From Belnapia mucosa (GTDB lineage: Bacteria; Pseudomonadota; Alphaproteobacteria; Acetobacterales; Acetobacteraceae), in NCBI RefSeq assembly GCF_016775475.1, contig NZ_JAEUXJ010000004.1, positions 372,001 through 436,000 on the forward strand: DNA of 64,000 bases, in the 5' to 3' direction. Position 1 is the stretch's first letter. Each line of letters opens with the position of its first letter. Positions 25,265-33,949 of the stretch are shown piece after piece. Made by a program: the position numbers and the translations under genes. The notes beneath the pieces were generated by a model, which did not search any database, was not told the origin of the DNA, and saw nothing but the letters and a program-made list of their open reading frames with translations.

Positions 25265-28012
25265 ATGGTCGCCTCGACCACTCGCCCGGTCCCGCCCCTG
25301 CATCGCGCCGTCGCCTGGCTGCTGGTGGCGGCCCTCACGCTGCCCGCGGCCGTCCTGGCGGTCGGCGCCTGGCTCGCCTGGGAGGCGACCTGGCGCGAGG
25401 CGCGCATCGAATTGTCGCGCGAGGCGGATGCCGCGGCCGAATACGCGGCCCGGCTGGTGCTGGGCTATGGCATGGCCATGCGCCGGATGGAGGATCTGCT
25501 GCGCAGCCCCGCCGCGGCCGCAATCGGCGCCGATCCCGCGGGCCTGCATGGCGCGCTGGAGGTGCTGGTGGCCGAGTTGCCGCAGACGGCGGCCGCCTAT
25601 GTCCTGGCCTCCGATGGCGCGCTCCAGCTCGCGGCCAGGGATTCGATGCCATCGGCCGAGCTGCTGGCGGCGATGCAGGCCGCCGCGGCGGCGGAGCTGC
25701 GGCCCGGCCAGGTCCGGCTGAGCCGCATCGGCGGGCAGTTGCTTTTCGCGGCCGGCCGGCGGGATGCCAGCGATCCGCAGGTCTTCCTCTCGATCGATCC
25801 CGAGGCGCTGGGCCAGGGGCTGCAGCGGGTGCTGGCCGCACCCGGGGACGGGGTCCGGCTGATCGGCGCCGATGGCAGCCTGCTGGCCCGGTCCGGCGGC
25901 TCGCTGGGCCGGCTGCCGGCGTCCAATCACTTCTATGGCGTCGTCGCGAACGGGCTGGATCAGGCGGTGCTGGAGGATCGCGCGCCGGGCGGCGTGGCCC
26001 GGCTGATGGCACTGCGCCGGATCGAGGAATTCCCGGGCTATGCCGCCTCGATCCGGCCGCGCGCCGCGATCATCGCTGCCTGGCGCCAGGCGGTGCTGCC
26101 GCAAGCGGCGATCGGCCTGCCGGCCCTGCTCGCCATGCTCGCCCTGGCCCTGCTGGTGCGCCAGAGCCAGCGCCGGCTGCTCACCGCCAATGACGGGCTG
26201 GAGGCCCGGGTCGCCGAGCGCACCGCCGAGCTGGCGGAGCTGTCGGAGGCGCTGGAGCTGACGCCCTGCATGATCACCGACCTCGACGGCCACATCACCC
26301 ATTGGTCGGAAGGCTGCGTCCGCCTCTATGGCTATAGCCGGGAGGAGGCGCAGGGCCGCCAGGCGGCGGAGCTGCTGGAGACCGAATTCTGCGGCAGCAG
26401 CCGCGAGGAGCTGCATCTCATGCTGCGGCGGGACGGACAGTGGCAGGGCGAGCTGCGCCAGCGCCGCCGCGACGGCAGCATGATCATCGCCAGCGCCTTC
26501 TGGACCCTGCGCTGCGACCCGCGCACCGGCGAGCCGCGCTCCATCGTCAGCACCCGCACCGATCTCAGCGCGCTGCGCCAGGCGGAACGCGCGCTGCGCC
26601 GCAGCGAGGCGCGGCTGCGCCGGGCGCAGGAAGCGAGCGGCGCCGTGGCCTTCGAGCTGACCGAGGACGGCACCGTGCTGGCCGATCCGGCGCTCGCCGC
26701 GCTGTTCGGCCTGCCGAGCAATCTCGAACTCACCCGGCCGCTGCTGGCGGCGCGGGTGCATCCCGATGACCGCCGCGCCGCCGAGGCAGCCTACCGCCAG
26801 CTCGGCCGCCAGGGCGGCGCCTTCAGCATCGAGACGCGGGTGGTCCGGCCGGACGGGACCGAGCGCTGGCTGCTGGTCCGCGGCGAGGGCGTGGCGCCGC
26901 CCGGCGGCGGCCGGGCGCCGCGGCTGGTCACCGGCATCGTCCTCGACGTCACCCAGCGCCGCGCCGCCGAGGCGGCGCTGGCCGAGAGCGGGGAGCGGCT
27001 GCGCCTGGCGCAGGAGGCCGCCGGCTTCGGCATCTACGACCATGATTTCCGCACCGGCGCGGTGACCTGGGACGCCCGGATGCGCGCCTTCTGGGCCCTG
27101 CCCGATGGCGAATCGGTGACCGGCCGTTCCTTTCTGGGCGGGCTGCACCCCGAGGACCGGCCGCTGCGGCGCGCTGCCATGCGGCTGGCGATGGACCCCG
27201 AAGGTCCTGGCACCTACCAGGTGGAATTCCGGGTCCTCGGCCTCACCGACGGGCAGGAGCGCTGGCTCTCGACCACCGGCCAGGTCTCCTTCTCCCATGG
27301 CAGGCCGGTGCGGCTGACCGGCCTCGCCATGGACATCACCGCCCGCAAGCGCGGCGAGCAGCGGAACGAGCTGCTGATGCGCGAGGTGGATCACCGCGCC
27401 AAGAACGCGCTCGCGGTGGTGCAGGCGGCGCTGCGGCTCAGCCGGGCCGAAAGCCCGGCCGAGCTGGTGCGGATCATCGAGGGCCGGGTCGCGGCGCTCG
27501 CCCGGGCGCAGACCATCCTCGCCAAGCGCCGCTGGGAGGGGGCTGAGCTGCATGCGCTGCTGGAGGGCGAGCTGGCGCCCTTCCTGACGGGCCTCCGGCG
27601 CGACGCGCCACGCGCCGAGCTGATCGGCCCGCCGGTGACGGTCGCCGCCCATGCCGCCCAGCCGCTGTCGATGGCGGTGCATGAGCTGGCGACGAATGCG
27701 ATGAAATACGGCGCGCTGGCGCATCCCGGCGGGCTACTGCAGGTGAGCTGGCGGCTGGACCAGGCGAACCGGGTGCTGGTGCTGGTCTGGCGGGAACGGG
27801 GTGCGCCCGAGCTGGGCCCGGTGCCGGCGCGCCGCGGCTTCGGCTCCCGCGTCATCGAGCAGACGGTGCAGGGCCAGCTCGGCGGCACGCTGAACCGGCG
27901 CTGGCTGCCGGGTGGGCTGCTCTGCGAGATCACCGTGCCGCTGTCCCGGCGCGAGGGCGGAGCGGGTCCGATGCTGGATGGCGAGGTGCCGCCGAGCGCC
28001 GCGGCGGCCTGA
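25265..28012 (+). CDS. large membrane-bound multi-PAS HWE-family sensor kinase
   Basis: This 915-aa protein has a helix at about 15-38, a periplasmic sensor to about 280, and a second helix (about 283-300). Three PAS/PAC domains (about 325-440, 445-570 and 575-700) precede the HWE core with His710 in REVDHRAKNALAVVQ, N-box HELATNAMKYG and W-x-E in VWRERGAP. The N-terminal half resembles the kinase at 13830 (shared GAWLAW and WREA segments). CAGGAG precedes the ATG. No response regulator lies next to it. Confidence 0.92.
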   Translation: MVASTTRPVPPLHRAVAWLLVAALTLPAAVLAVGAWLAWEATWREARIELSREADAAAEYAARLVLGYGMAMRRMEDLLRSPAAAAIGADPAGLHGALEVLVAELPQTAAAYVLASDGALQLAARDSMPSAELLAAMQAAAAAELRPGQVRLSRIGGQLLFAAGRRDASDPQVFLSIDPEALGQGLQRVLAAPGDGVRLIGADGSLLARSGGSLGRLPASNHFYGVVANGLDQAVLEDRAPGGVARLMALRRIEEFPGYAASIRPRAAIIAAWRQAVLPQAAIGLPALLAMLALALLVRQSQRRLLTANDGLEARVAERTAELAELSEALELTPCMITDLDGHITHWSEGCVRLYGYSREEAQGRQAAELLETEFCGSSREELHLMLRRDGQWQGELRQRRRDGSMIIASAFWTLRCDPRTGEPRSIVSTRTDLSALRQAERALRRSEARLRRAQEASGAVAFELTEDGTVLADPALAALFGLPSNLELTRPLLAARVHPDDRRAAEAAYRQLGRQGGAFSIETRVVRPDGTERWLLVRGEGVAPPGGGRAPRLVTGIVLDVTQRRAAEAALAESGERLRLAQEAAGFGIYDHDFRTGAVTWDARMRAFWALPDGESVTGRSFLGGLHPEDRPLRRAAMRLAMDPEGPGTYQVEFRVLGLTDGQERWLSTTGQVSFSHGRPVRLTGLAMDITARKRGEQRNELLMREVDHRAKNALAVVQAALRLSRAESPAELVRIIEGRVAALARAQTILAKRRWEGAELHALLEGELAPFLTGLRRDAPRAELIGPPVTVAAHAAQPLSMAVHELATNAMKYGALAHPGGLLQVSWRLDQANRVLVLVWRERGAPELGPVPARRGFGSRVIEQTVQGQLGGTLNRRWLPGGLLCEITVPLSRREGGAGPMLDGEVPPSAAAA

Positions 28013-28054
28013 GGCGTCGGGACCGCGAATGGGGCGGAAAATCGCGCCTTCGGC

Positions 28055-28083
28055 TTGATTTTCGCCCTCTTCTGGCGCATATG
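28055..28083 (+). promoter_or_regulatory. sigma-70-type promoter candidate for the DEAD-box helicase
   Basis: TTGATT (28055-28060) and CATATG (28078-28083) are separated by 17 bp, a reasonable -35/-10 pair in a GC-rich genome. It would start transcription near 28090 and give a leader of about 100 nt. Long leaders are common for cold-inducible DEAD-box helicase genes. Confidence 0.4.
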
Positions 28084-28191
28084 CGCGGCGGACCTGGAAC
28101 GGCAGCCTTCGAAAATGGGCGAGCCGGGCGTCGGTTTTCGGCCATGTGGGCCGCCATGCCGCCGCTGTCCCGGCGAAGGAACCGACCGCAC

Positions 28192-30141
28192 TTGACCGAG
28201 ACCCCTGACCGGCCCGCATCCGACGCGGCCGAGCACATGCATAACACTCAGCCGGGCGAGACCGAGAGCCCGACCGTCGCGGCCATGGCCGCGGAACCGG
28301 CGCCCGAGCCGCTGCCCGAGGACGCGCCCGAGGCCACCATGCCAGGCGAGGCCGCCGAAGTCCTCGAAGCCGCCGGCGACGAGGCCCCGGCCGACCTGCC
28401 GCCCCCCGCCATCGAGGCTGCGGCCGAATCCGACGAGGACGAGGCCGAGGAGAGCCAGGCGGAGACCGAGGAGGAAGACGACTCCGAGGATGAGGAAGAG
28501 GAGGAGGAAGACAGCGCCCCGCGCGTCACCTTCGCCGATCTCGGCCTCTCCGAGCCGATCGTCCAGGCCGTGGCTGAGGCCGGCTATGTCTCCCCCACGC
28601 CGATCCAGGAAGCCGCCATCCCCATCGTGCTGATGGGTCGCGACGTGCTGGGCTGCGCCCAGACAGGCACCGGCAAGACCGCCGGCTTCACCCTGCCGAT
28701 GCTCGACATCCTCGCCTCCGGCCGGGCCAAGGCGCGCATGCCGCGCAGCCTGATCCTGGAGCCGACGCGCGAGCTCGCGCTGCAGGTCGCCGAGAATTTC
28801 GTGAAGTACGGCAAGCACCTGAACCTGGTGCATGCCCTGCTGATCGGCGGCGAGAGCATGAACGACCAGCGCGCCGTGCTCGAGAAGGGCGTGGACGTGC
28901 TGATCGCGACGCCTGGCCGGCTGCTCGACCTCTTCGACCGCGGCCGCATCCTGCTCGCCGACTGCAAGGTCCTCGTCATCGACGAGGCCGATCGCATGCT
29001 CGACATGGGCTTCATCCCGGATGTCGAGCGCATCGTCTCGATGCTCCCGCCGATGCGGCAGACGCTGTTCTTCTCGGCGACCATGGCGCCAGAGATTCGC
29101 AAGCTGGCGGATGCCTTCCTGCAGAACCCGAAAGAGATCTCGGTCTCCGCCCCGGCGAGCGTGGCAACGACCATCACCGCCGGGCTGCTCTGGACCCGGG
29201 AGCTCGACAAGCGCGAGGCGCTGCGGCGGCTGATCCGGCGCGAGGATGTGCAGAACGCGCTGATCTTCTGCAACCGGAAGATCGATGTCGACATCCTCTA
29301 CAAGTCGCTCAAGCGCCACGGCTTCTCGGTCGGCGCGCTGCATGGCGACATGGACCAGCCGAGCCGCTTCGCCACGCTGAACAAGTTCAAGGCGAACGAG
29401 CTGCAGCTGCTGGTCTGCTCGGATGTCGCGGCGCGCGGCATCGATATCGGCGGGCTCAGCCACGTCTTCAATTTCGACGTGCCCTACCATGCCGAGGATT
29501 ATGTCCATCGCATCGGCCGCACCGGCCGGGCGGGCAAGCAGGGTGCCGCCTTCACCATCGCCACGCCGGACGAGGCGCGTAATGTCGCGGCGATCGAGAC
29601 GCTGACCGGCAAGCCGATCCCCCGCATTGAGATCGAGGGGCTCGACCCGATCAGCAATGAGGAGATCGCCGAGGCTGCTGCCCGGCCGCGCAGCGGCCGT
29701 GGCCGCGGCGGCGCCCGCAGCGGCGGGCGGGAGCGCGAGCGTGACCGTGGGGGGCGCGACCGCCGCCCCGAGCGCGCGCCGCAGGCCGAGCGCCAGGGCC
29801 GTGGCGAGCGGCCCGAGCGGGGCGACCGCCCCGAGCGTCCCGCCCGGGAGCGCGATCGGGACCGTCCGGAGCGTAGCCGCGAGCGTGACCGCGATCGCGC
29901 GCCTGTCGCGGCCCGTGAGGAGCAGCGTCCGCCCCGCGAGGAGCGGGCCTCCCGTGACGACCGGCCGCCGCGCGAGGAGCGCCGTTGGGACCGCGAGGCA
30001 CCGCGCCGGCGCGACCGGGACCGCGACGATCTCGGCCCGTCTGTCGTCGGCTTCGGCGATGCCGTTCCGGCCTTCATGCTGATCCCCATCCCCCGCCCAC
30101 GGCGCGAGCAGCCGTCGGAGCAGGAAGCCGAGGCGGCCTGA
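28192..30141 (+). CDS. DEAD-box RNA helicase with acidic and Arg-rich tails
   Basis: A roughly 649-aa ATP-dependent RNA helicase. An acidic N-terminal region of about 110 residues leads to the Q motif (TFADLGLSEPIVQ), motif I AQTGTGKT, motif II DEAD, motif III SAT and motif VI HRIGRTGR. After about residue 500 comes a low-complexity tail of Arg-Glu-Asp-Pro repeats such as RDRPERSRERDRD, ending in a short hydrophobic PAFMLIPIPRP segment. It resembles RhlE/DeaD-type proteins in ribosome assembly and RNA decay. The TTG start at 28192 follows GAAGGAA, but ATG at 28237 or codons upstream are alternatives. Confidence 0.9.
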   Translation: MTETPDRPASDAAEHMHNTQPGETESPTVAAMAAEPAPEPLPEDAPEATMPGEAAEVLEAAGDEAPADLPPPAIEAAAESDEDEAEESQAETEEEDDSEDEEEEEEDSAPRVTFADLGLSEPIVQAVAEAGYVSPTPIQEAAIPIVLMGRDVLGCAQTGTGKTAGFTLPMLDILASGRAKARMPRSLILEPTRELALQVAENFVKYGKHLNLVHALLIGGESMNDQRAVLEKGVDVLIATPGRLLDLFDRGRILLADCKVLVIDEADRMLDMGFIPDVERIVSMLPPMRQTLFFSATMAPEIRKLADAFLQNPKEISVSAPASVATTITAGLLWTRELDKREALRRLIRREDVQNALIFCNRKIDVDILYKSLKRHGFSVGALHGDMDQPSRFATLNKFKANELQLLVCSDVAARGIDIGGLSHVFNFDVPYHAEDYVHRIGRTGRAGKQGAAFTIATPDEARNVAAIETLTGKPIPRIEIEGLDPISNEEIAEAAARPRSGRGRGGARSGGRERERDRGGRDRRPERAPQAERQGRGERPERGDRPERPARERDRDRPERSRERDRDRAPVAAREEQRPPREERASRDDRPPREERRWDREAPRRRDRDRDDLGPSVVGFGDAVPAFMLIPIPRPRREQPSEQEAEAA

Positions 30142-30147
30142 GGCTTT

Positions 30148-30170
30148 GCCCGCGGGTATCGCCCGCGGGC
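30148..30170 (+). terminator. hairpin after the DEAD-box helicase gene
   Basis: A 9-bp stem GCCCGCGGG/CCCGCGGGC with loop TATCG lies 6 bp after the stop. There is no T-tract, so it may be a rho-independent terminator of low efficiency or an mRNA 3' stabiliser. Confidence 0.55.
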
Positions 30171-30243
30171 AGCTCGCCACTGGTTGTTAGACCGCGCCCC
30201 AGGCGCCACTTATCCGCGGCAGAACAAGCCCGAGGAGCCCGCC

Positions 30244-31449
30244 ATGAACGTCGTCACCCCCCATCCCAAGCGCATGGCCAGCTTCGCCTGGGAGGACGCC
30301 CTGCTCCTCGAGGATCAGCTCACCGAGGATGAGCGGATGATCCGCGAGTCGGCGCACCAGTTCTGCCAGGAGAAGCTGTTCCCCCGCGTCCTCATGGCCA
30401 ACCGGCACGAGACCTTCGACCGGGAGATCATGAACGAATTCGGCGAGATGGGCTTCCTCGGCGCCACGCTCGATGGCTATGGCTGCGCCGGCGTTTCCTA
30501 TGTCGCCTATGGGCTGATGGCCCGCGAGGTGGAGCGGGTCGATAGCGGCTACCGCTCGGCCTTCTCGGTGCAGTCCTCGCTGGTGATGTATCCGATCCAC
30601 GCCTTCGGCTCGGAGGCGCAGCGGGAGAAGTATCTGCCGAAGCTCCGCACCGGCGAATGGGTGGGGTGCTTTGGCCTGACCGAGCCGGATGCCGGCTCCG
30701 ACCCCTCCTCCATGCGGACGCGGGCGAAGAAGGTCGATGGCGGCTACCTGGTCTCCGGCTCCAAGACCTGGATCACCAACGCGCCGATCGCCGACCTCGC
30801 CGTGGTCTGGGCGAAGGACGACGAGGGGATCCTGCGCGGCTTCGTCCTTGAGAAGGGCATGAAGGGCCTCACCTTCCCGAAGATCGAGGGCAAGTTCTCC
30901 CTCCGTGCCTCCACCACCGGCATGATCATGATGGACGAGGTCTTCGTCCCCGAGGAGAACCGGCTGCCGGGCGTGAAGTCGCTGGCAGGCCCCTTCTCCT
31001 GCCTCAACCGCGCCCGCTACGGCATCGCCTGGGGCGCGCTCGGCGCCGCCGAGTTCTGCTTCCATGCCGCGCGCGACTACACGCTGAACCGCACCATGTT
31101 CGGCCGCCCGCTGGCGCAGACCCAGCTGGTGCAGAAGAAGCTCGCGGATATGGAGACCGAGATCAGCCTCGGCCTGCAGGCCGTGCTGCGCGTCGGCCGC
31201 CTCTTCGATGAGGGCAAGGTGGCGCCGGAGATGATCTCCCTGGTGAAGCGCAACAATTGCGGCAAGTCGCTCGACATCGCCCGGGTCGCGCGGGACATGC
31301 ATGGCGGCAACGGGATCGTGGACGAGTACCACGTCATCCGTCACGTCATGAACCTCGAGACGGTCAACACCTATGAGGGCACGCATGACGTGCATGCCCT
31401 CATCCTCGGCCGGGCCATCACCGGCCTGAACGCCTTCGGTGGCGGCTGA
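30244..31449 (+). CDS. gcdH: glutaryl-CoA dehydrogenase (acyl-CoA dehydrogenase family)
   Basis: The 401-aa FAD enzyme oxidises and decarboxylates glutaryl-CoA to crotonyl-CoA in lysine/tryptophan degradation. Signatures are the [20 protein letters not shown] loop, [18 protein letters not shown], the [16 protein letters not shown] segment and the catalytic glutamate in NTYEGTHD (Glu378). The combination of [10 protein letters not shown] with the [12 protein letters not shown] helix favours GCDH over short-chain dehydrogenases. GAGGAG precedes the ATG. An RNA methyltransferase gene overlaps its end by 11 bp. Confidence 0.93.
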   Translation: MNVVTPHPKRMASFAWEDALLLEDQLTEDERMIRESAHQFCQEKLFPRVLMANRHETFDREIMNEFGEMGFLGATLDGYGCAGVSYVAYGLMAREVERVDSGYRSAFSVQSSLVMYPIHAFGSEAQREKYLPKLRTGEWVGCFGLTEPDAGSDPSSMRTRAKKVDGGYLVSGSKTWITNAPIADLAVVWAKDDEGILRGFVLEKGMKGLTFPKIEGKFSLRASTTGMIMMDEVFVPEENRLPGVKSLAGPFSCLNRARYGIAWGALGAAEFCFHAARDYTLNRTMFGRPLAQTQLVQKKLADMETEISLGLQAVLRVGRLFDEGKVAPEMISLVKRNNCGKSLDIARVARDMHGGNGIVDEYHVIRHVMNLETVNTYEGTHDVHALILGRAITGLNAFGGG

Positions 31450-32713
31450 ACCGGCGACCAGCCTGGAACTGGTCGTCGAGGCAGTGGGGGCGGCGGGCGA
31501 TGGAATCGCCCGCCATGCCGGCGGTCAGGTCTTCCTGCCCCAGACGCTGCCGGGCGAGCGAGTGCGCGCCCGCACGGGCGGCAAGCGGGCCGAGGTCGAG
31601 GCCTGGCTGGAGGAAAGTCCGGAGCGCGTCGCGCCACCCTGCCGCCATTTCCCCGCCTGTGGCGGCTGCGTCCTTCAGCACTGGGACCTCGCCGCCTATG
31701 CCGAGTGGAAGCGCGGCCGGCTGGTCGAGGCGCTGGCCCGCGCCGGTTATCCGGATGCCCCCGTCGCACCGCTGGTAATGACCCCGCCGGCGAGCCGCCA
31801 GCGCGCCGATCTCGGGCTGGAACGCCTGCCGGATGGCAGTGTGCAGATCGGTTTCCATCAGCGCGGCACCACCGCCCTGGTGCCGATGCAGGAATGCCAT
31901 GTGCTGCTGCCGGCGCTGGTCGCCCTGGTTGCCCCGCTGGCCGAGGCGCTGCGCGGGTTGGAAGGGCTGCGCCGGCTCGGCTCGGCCGTCATCAACATGC
32001 TGACCAGCGGGCCTGACATCCTGCTCAGGACCGACGCACCGCTGACCATGCCCGACCGCCGGATGCTGGCCGCCTTCGCCACCCGCCACGGCATCCCGCG
32101 CATCGCCTGGGCCGGCAAGGGCGCGGGGGCGGAGGTGGCGGCGCAGCTCGCCCCGGTCCGCCACCTGCTCTCGGGCGCCGAGGTGGTGCCGGCGCCGGGC
32201 GCCTTCCTCCAGGCCAGCGCACCGGGCGAGGCAGCGATCGTCGCGGCCATGCTGGAGGCGCTGCCGCGCAAGCTGCCGCCGCGCGCCTCGCTGGCCGATC
32301 TTTACGCCGGGCTCGGCACGCTGAGCCTGCCGCTCTCCAGCCGCGGCCGGGTGACCGCCTTCGAGAGCGTGCCAGAGGCGGTCTCCGCCCTCTCCACTGC
32401 CGCGGGTAAGGCCGGGGCGCGGGTGAAGGCGGTGCGGCGCGACCTCGACCGCCAGCCCCTGCTGGGGCCGGAGCTCAAGGAGTTCGCCGCGGTGGTGCTC
32501 GACCCGCCCTATGCCGGCGCCGCCGACCAGGTCGCGCTGCTGGCCCGCGCGCGGGTACCGAACCTCGTCTATGTCTCCTGCAATCCGGTGGCGCTGGCAC
32601 GCGATGCCCAGGCCCTGCGCGCGGCCGGCTATCGCGTCACCGCGGCGACGCCGATCGACCAGTTCCTCTGGTCGCCACATCTGGAAGCCGTAGTCGGATT
32701 CGGAATGGCTTGA
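31439..32713 (+). CDS. TrmA/RlmD-family RNA (uracil-5-)-methyltransferase
   Basis: This 424-aa SAM enzyme methylates uracil C5 in rRNA or tRNA. An N-terminal TRAM-like strand region is followed by the 4Fe-4S ligands Cys68, Cys74, Cys77 ([10 protein letters not shown]) and Cys153 (MQECH). The SAM motif is [15 protein letters not shown], then VLDPPYAG, with the catalytic Cys in YVSCNP. RlmD/RumA or a related specificity cannot be separated by eye. The GTG start lies inside the gcdH gene (11-bp overlap) with no strong Shine-Dalgarno element, suggesting coupled translation. Confidence 0.88.
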   Translation: MAAEPATSLELVVEAVGAAGDGIARHAGGQVFLPQTLPGERVRARTGGKRAEVEAWLEESPERVAPPCRHFPACGGCVLQHWDLAAYAEWKRGRLVEALARAGYPDAPVAPLVMTPPASRQRADLGLERLPDGSVQIGFHQRGTTALVPMQECHVLLPALVALVAPLAEALRGLEGLRRLGSAVINMLTSGPDILLRTDAPLTMPDRRMLAAFATRHGIPRIAWAGKGAGAEVAAQLAPVRHLLSGAEVVPAPGAFLQASAPGEAAIVAAMLEALPRKLPPRASLADLYAGLGTLSLPLSSRGRVTAFESVPEAVSALSTAAGKAGARVKAVRRDLDRQPLLGPELKEFAAVVLDPPYAGAADQVALLARARVPNLVYVSCNPVALARDAQALRAAGYRVTAATPIDQFLWSPHLEAVVGFGMA

Positions 32714-32767
32714 TCCCCGGCCCATCCTCCCCACCAATAGAATGATACCCCGGGGAGGGACCGCATC

Positions 32768-33769
32768 ATGATCCTGCCATCCAGCCGCCGCCTGTTGCTC
32801 GGCGGCCTCGCCACCACGCTCGCTGCACCGGCCCTGCTGCGCGACGCCGCGGCCCAGACCGCACCCGCCGCCCCGGCCCCGGCCCCGGCCCCGGCCGCCA
32901 GCCAAGCGCCGGGCTTCTACCGCTTCAAGGTCGGCAGCTTCACCGTCACCACCGTCCATGACGGCTTCTTCGAGCGCCCGATCCAGGGCTTCGTGCGCAA
33001 TGCGCCGCTCGAGGAGGTGCAGAAGGTGCTGGCGGACAGCTTCCTGCCGACCAGCAGCATCCGCATCCCCTTCACCGTCACCTTCCTCGATACCGGCAGC
33101 CGGCTGGTGGTCTTCGACAGCGGCAATGGCGTGCTGCCGCCCACCGCCACCCAGGGCAAGATGCTGCAGAACATGGCCGCCGCCGGCATCGACCCGGCCA
33201 AGGTCGACCTGGTGGTGATGAGCCATTTCCACGGCGACCATGTGAACGGCCTGCTCAACGCCGCCGGCGCCGCCGCCTTCCCGAATGCCGAGGTGGTGGT
33301 GCCCGCCACCGAATGGGCCTGGTGGAGCGATACCGGCAACGAGACCCGCAGCCCCGAGGGGCAGCGCGGCAATTTCGCCAACAGCGCCCGCCGCTTCGCG
33401 CCCTACAAGGACAAGATCCGTCAGATCCAAGCCGACGCCGAGGTCATCCCCGGCATCCGTGCCGTCGCCGCCCATGGCCATACGCCGGGCCATACCTGCT
33501 ACCTGATCGCCGATGGCAATGCCCAGGCGATGTTCGTCGCCGATGTCACCAATCGGCCCGAACTGCTGGCCCGCCGGCCCGACTTCCACATCGTCTTCGA
33601 CTTCGATGCCGAGATGGCCGAGGCGACGCGGCGGAAGATCTACGACCAGGTCGCCACCGACCGCATCCGGATCACCGGCTACCACTTCCCCTTCCCCGCC
33701 AATGGCTATCTGGCGAAGGAGGGCAATGGCTACCGCTTCGTTCCGGCCGACTGGTCGAGCGCGGTCTAG
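32768..33769 (+). CDS. Tat-exported metallo-beta-lactamase-fold hydrolase
   Basis: The 333-aa protein begins with a twin-arginine signal (SSRRLLLGGLATTLAAPALL) and a proline/alanine-rich linker (residues 31-48). A metallo-beta-lactamase fold follows with SHFHGDH (His153, His155, Asp157, His158) and a distal HGHTPGHT. A GGGAGGG Shine-Dalgarno element precedes the ATG. It resembles quorum-quenching-lactonase-like or related periplasmic hydrolases, but the substrate is unknown. Its TAG stop is the start of repeat copy 2. Confidence 0.9.
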   Translation: MILPSSRRLLLGGLATTLAAPALLRDAAAQTAPAAPAPAPAPAASQAPGFYRFKVGSFTVTTVHDGFFERPIQGFVRNAPLEEVQKVLADSFLPTSSIRIPFTVTFLDTGSRLVVFDSGNGVLPPTATQGKMLQNMAAAGIDPAKVDLVVMSHFHGDHVNGLLNAAGAAAFPNAEVVVPATEWAWWSDTGNETRSPEGQRGNFANSARRFAPYKDKIRQIQADAEVIPGIRAVAAHGHTPGHTCYLIADGNAQAMFVADVTNRPELLARRPDFHIVFDFDAEMAEATRRKIYDQVATDRIRITGYHFPFPANGYLAKEGNGYRFVPADWSSAV

Positions 33770-33873
33770 AGCAAACCCCGATCAGGTGGAATCACCTGAT
33801 CGGAGTAATTTGCTCGCTCAAACAAGAAGCTAGAGCGGCTTCCGTGAGCCAAGGCGAACGCAAACGGCTCTAG
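33767..33873. repeat. palindromic intergenic element, copy 2 (two hairpins)
   Basis: The first hairpin has outer arms GAGCAAA (33769-33775) and TTTGCTC (33809-33815) and inner arms CCCCGATCAGGTG and CACCTGATCGGAG with one mismatch. A spacer containing AAACAAGAAGC follows, then a less perfect second hairpin from GCTAGAGC (33829-33836) to GCTCTAG (33867-33873). Sequence and layout match copy 1 closely. The first TAG is the stop codon of the upstream hydrolase gene. The downstream MATE gene runs in the same direction, so the right end is not used as a stop here. Confidence 0.85.
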
Positions 33874-33949
33874 GCACCGGGCCTCGGCCGGCAGCAGGAA
33901 CCTCGCCGCGGCGGACCCGTTCGCGCCGCGGCAACCGGACGAGGCCCCG

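Noticed and set aside
27391-30180. A 929-codon minus-strand open frame antisense to the DEAD-box helicase and kinase end
   Set aside because: It covers two well-supported plus-strand genes and has no coherent protein features.
31418-33685. A 755-codon minus-strand open frame opposite the RNA methyltransferase and metallo-hydrolase genes
   Set aside because: Both plus-strand genes carry clear catalytic motifs; the antisense translation is Gly/Arg/His-rich and featureless.
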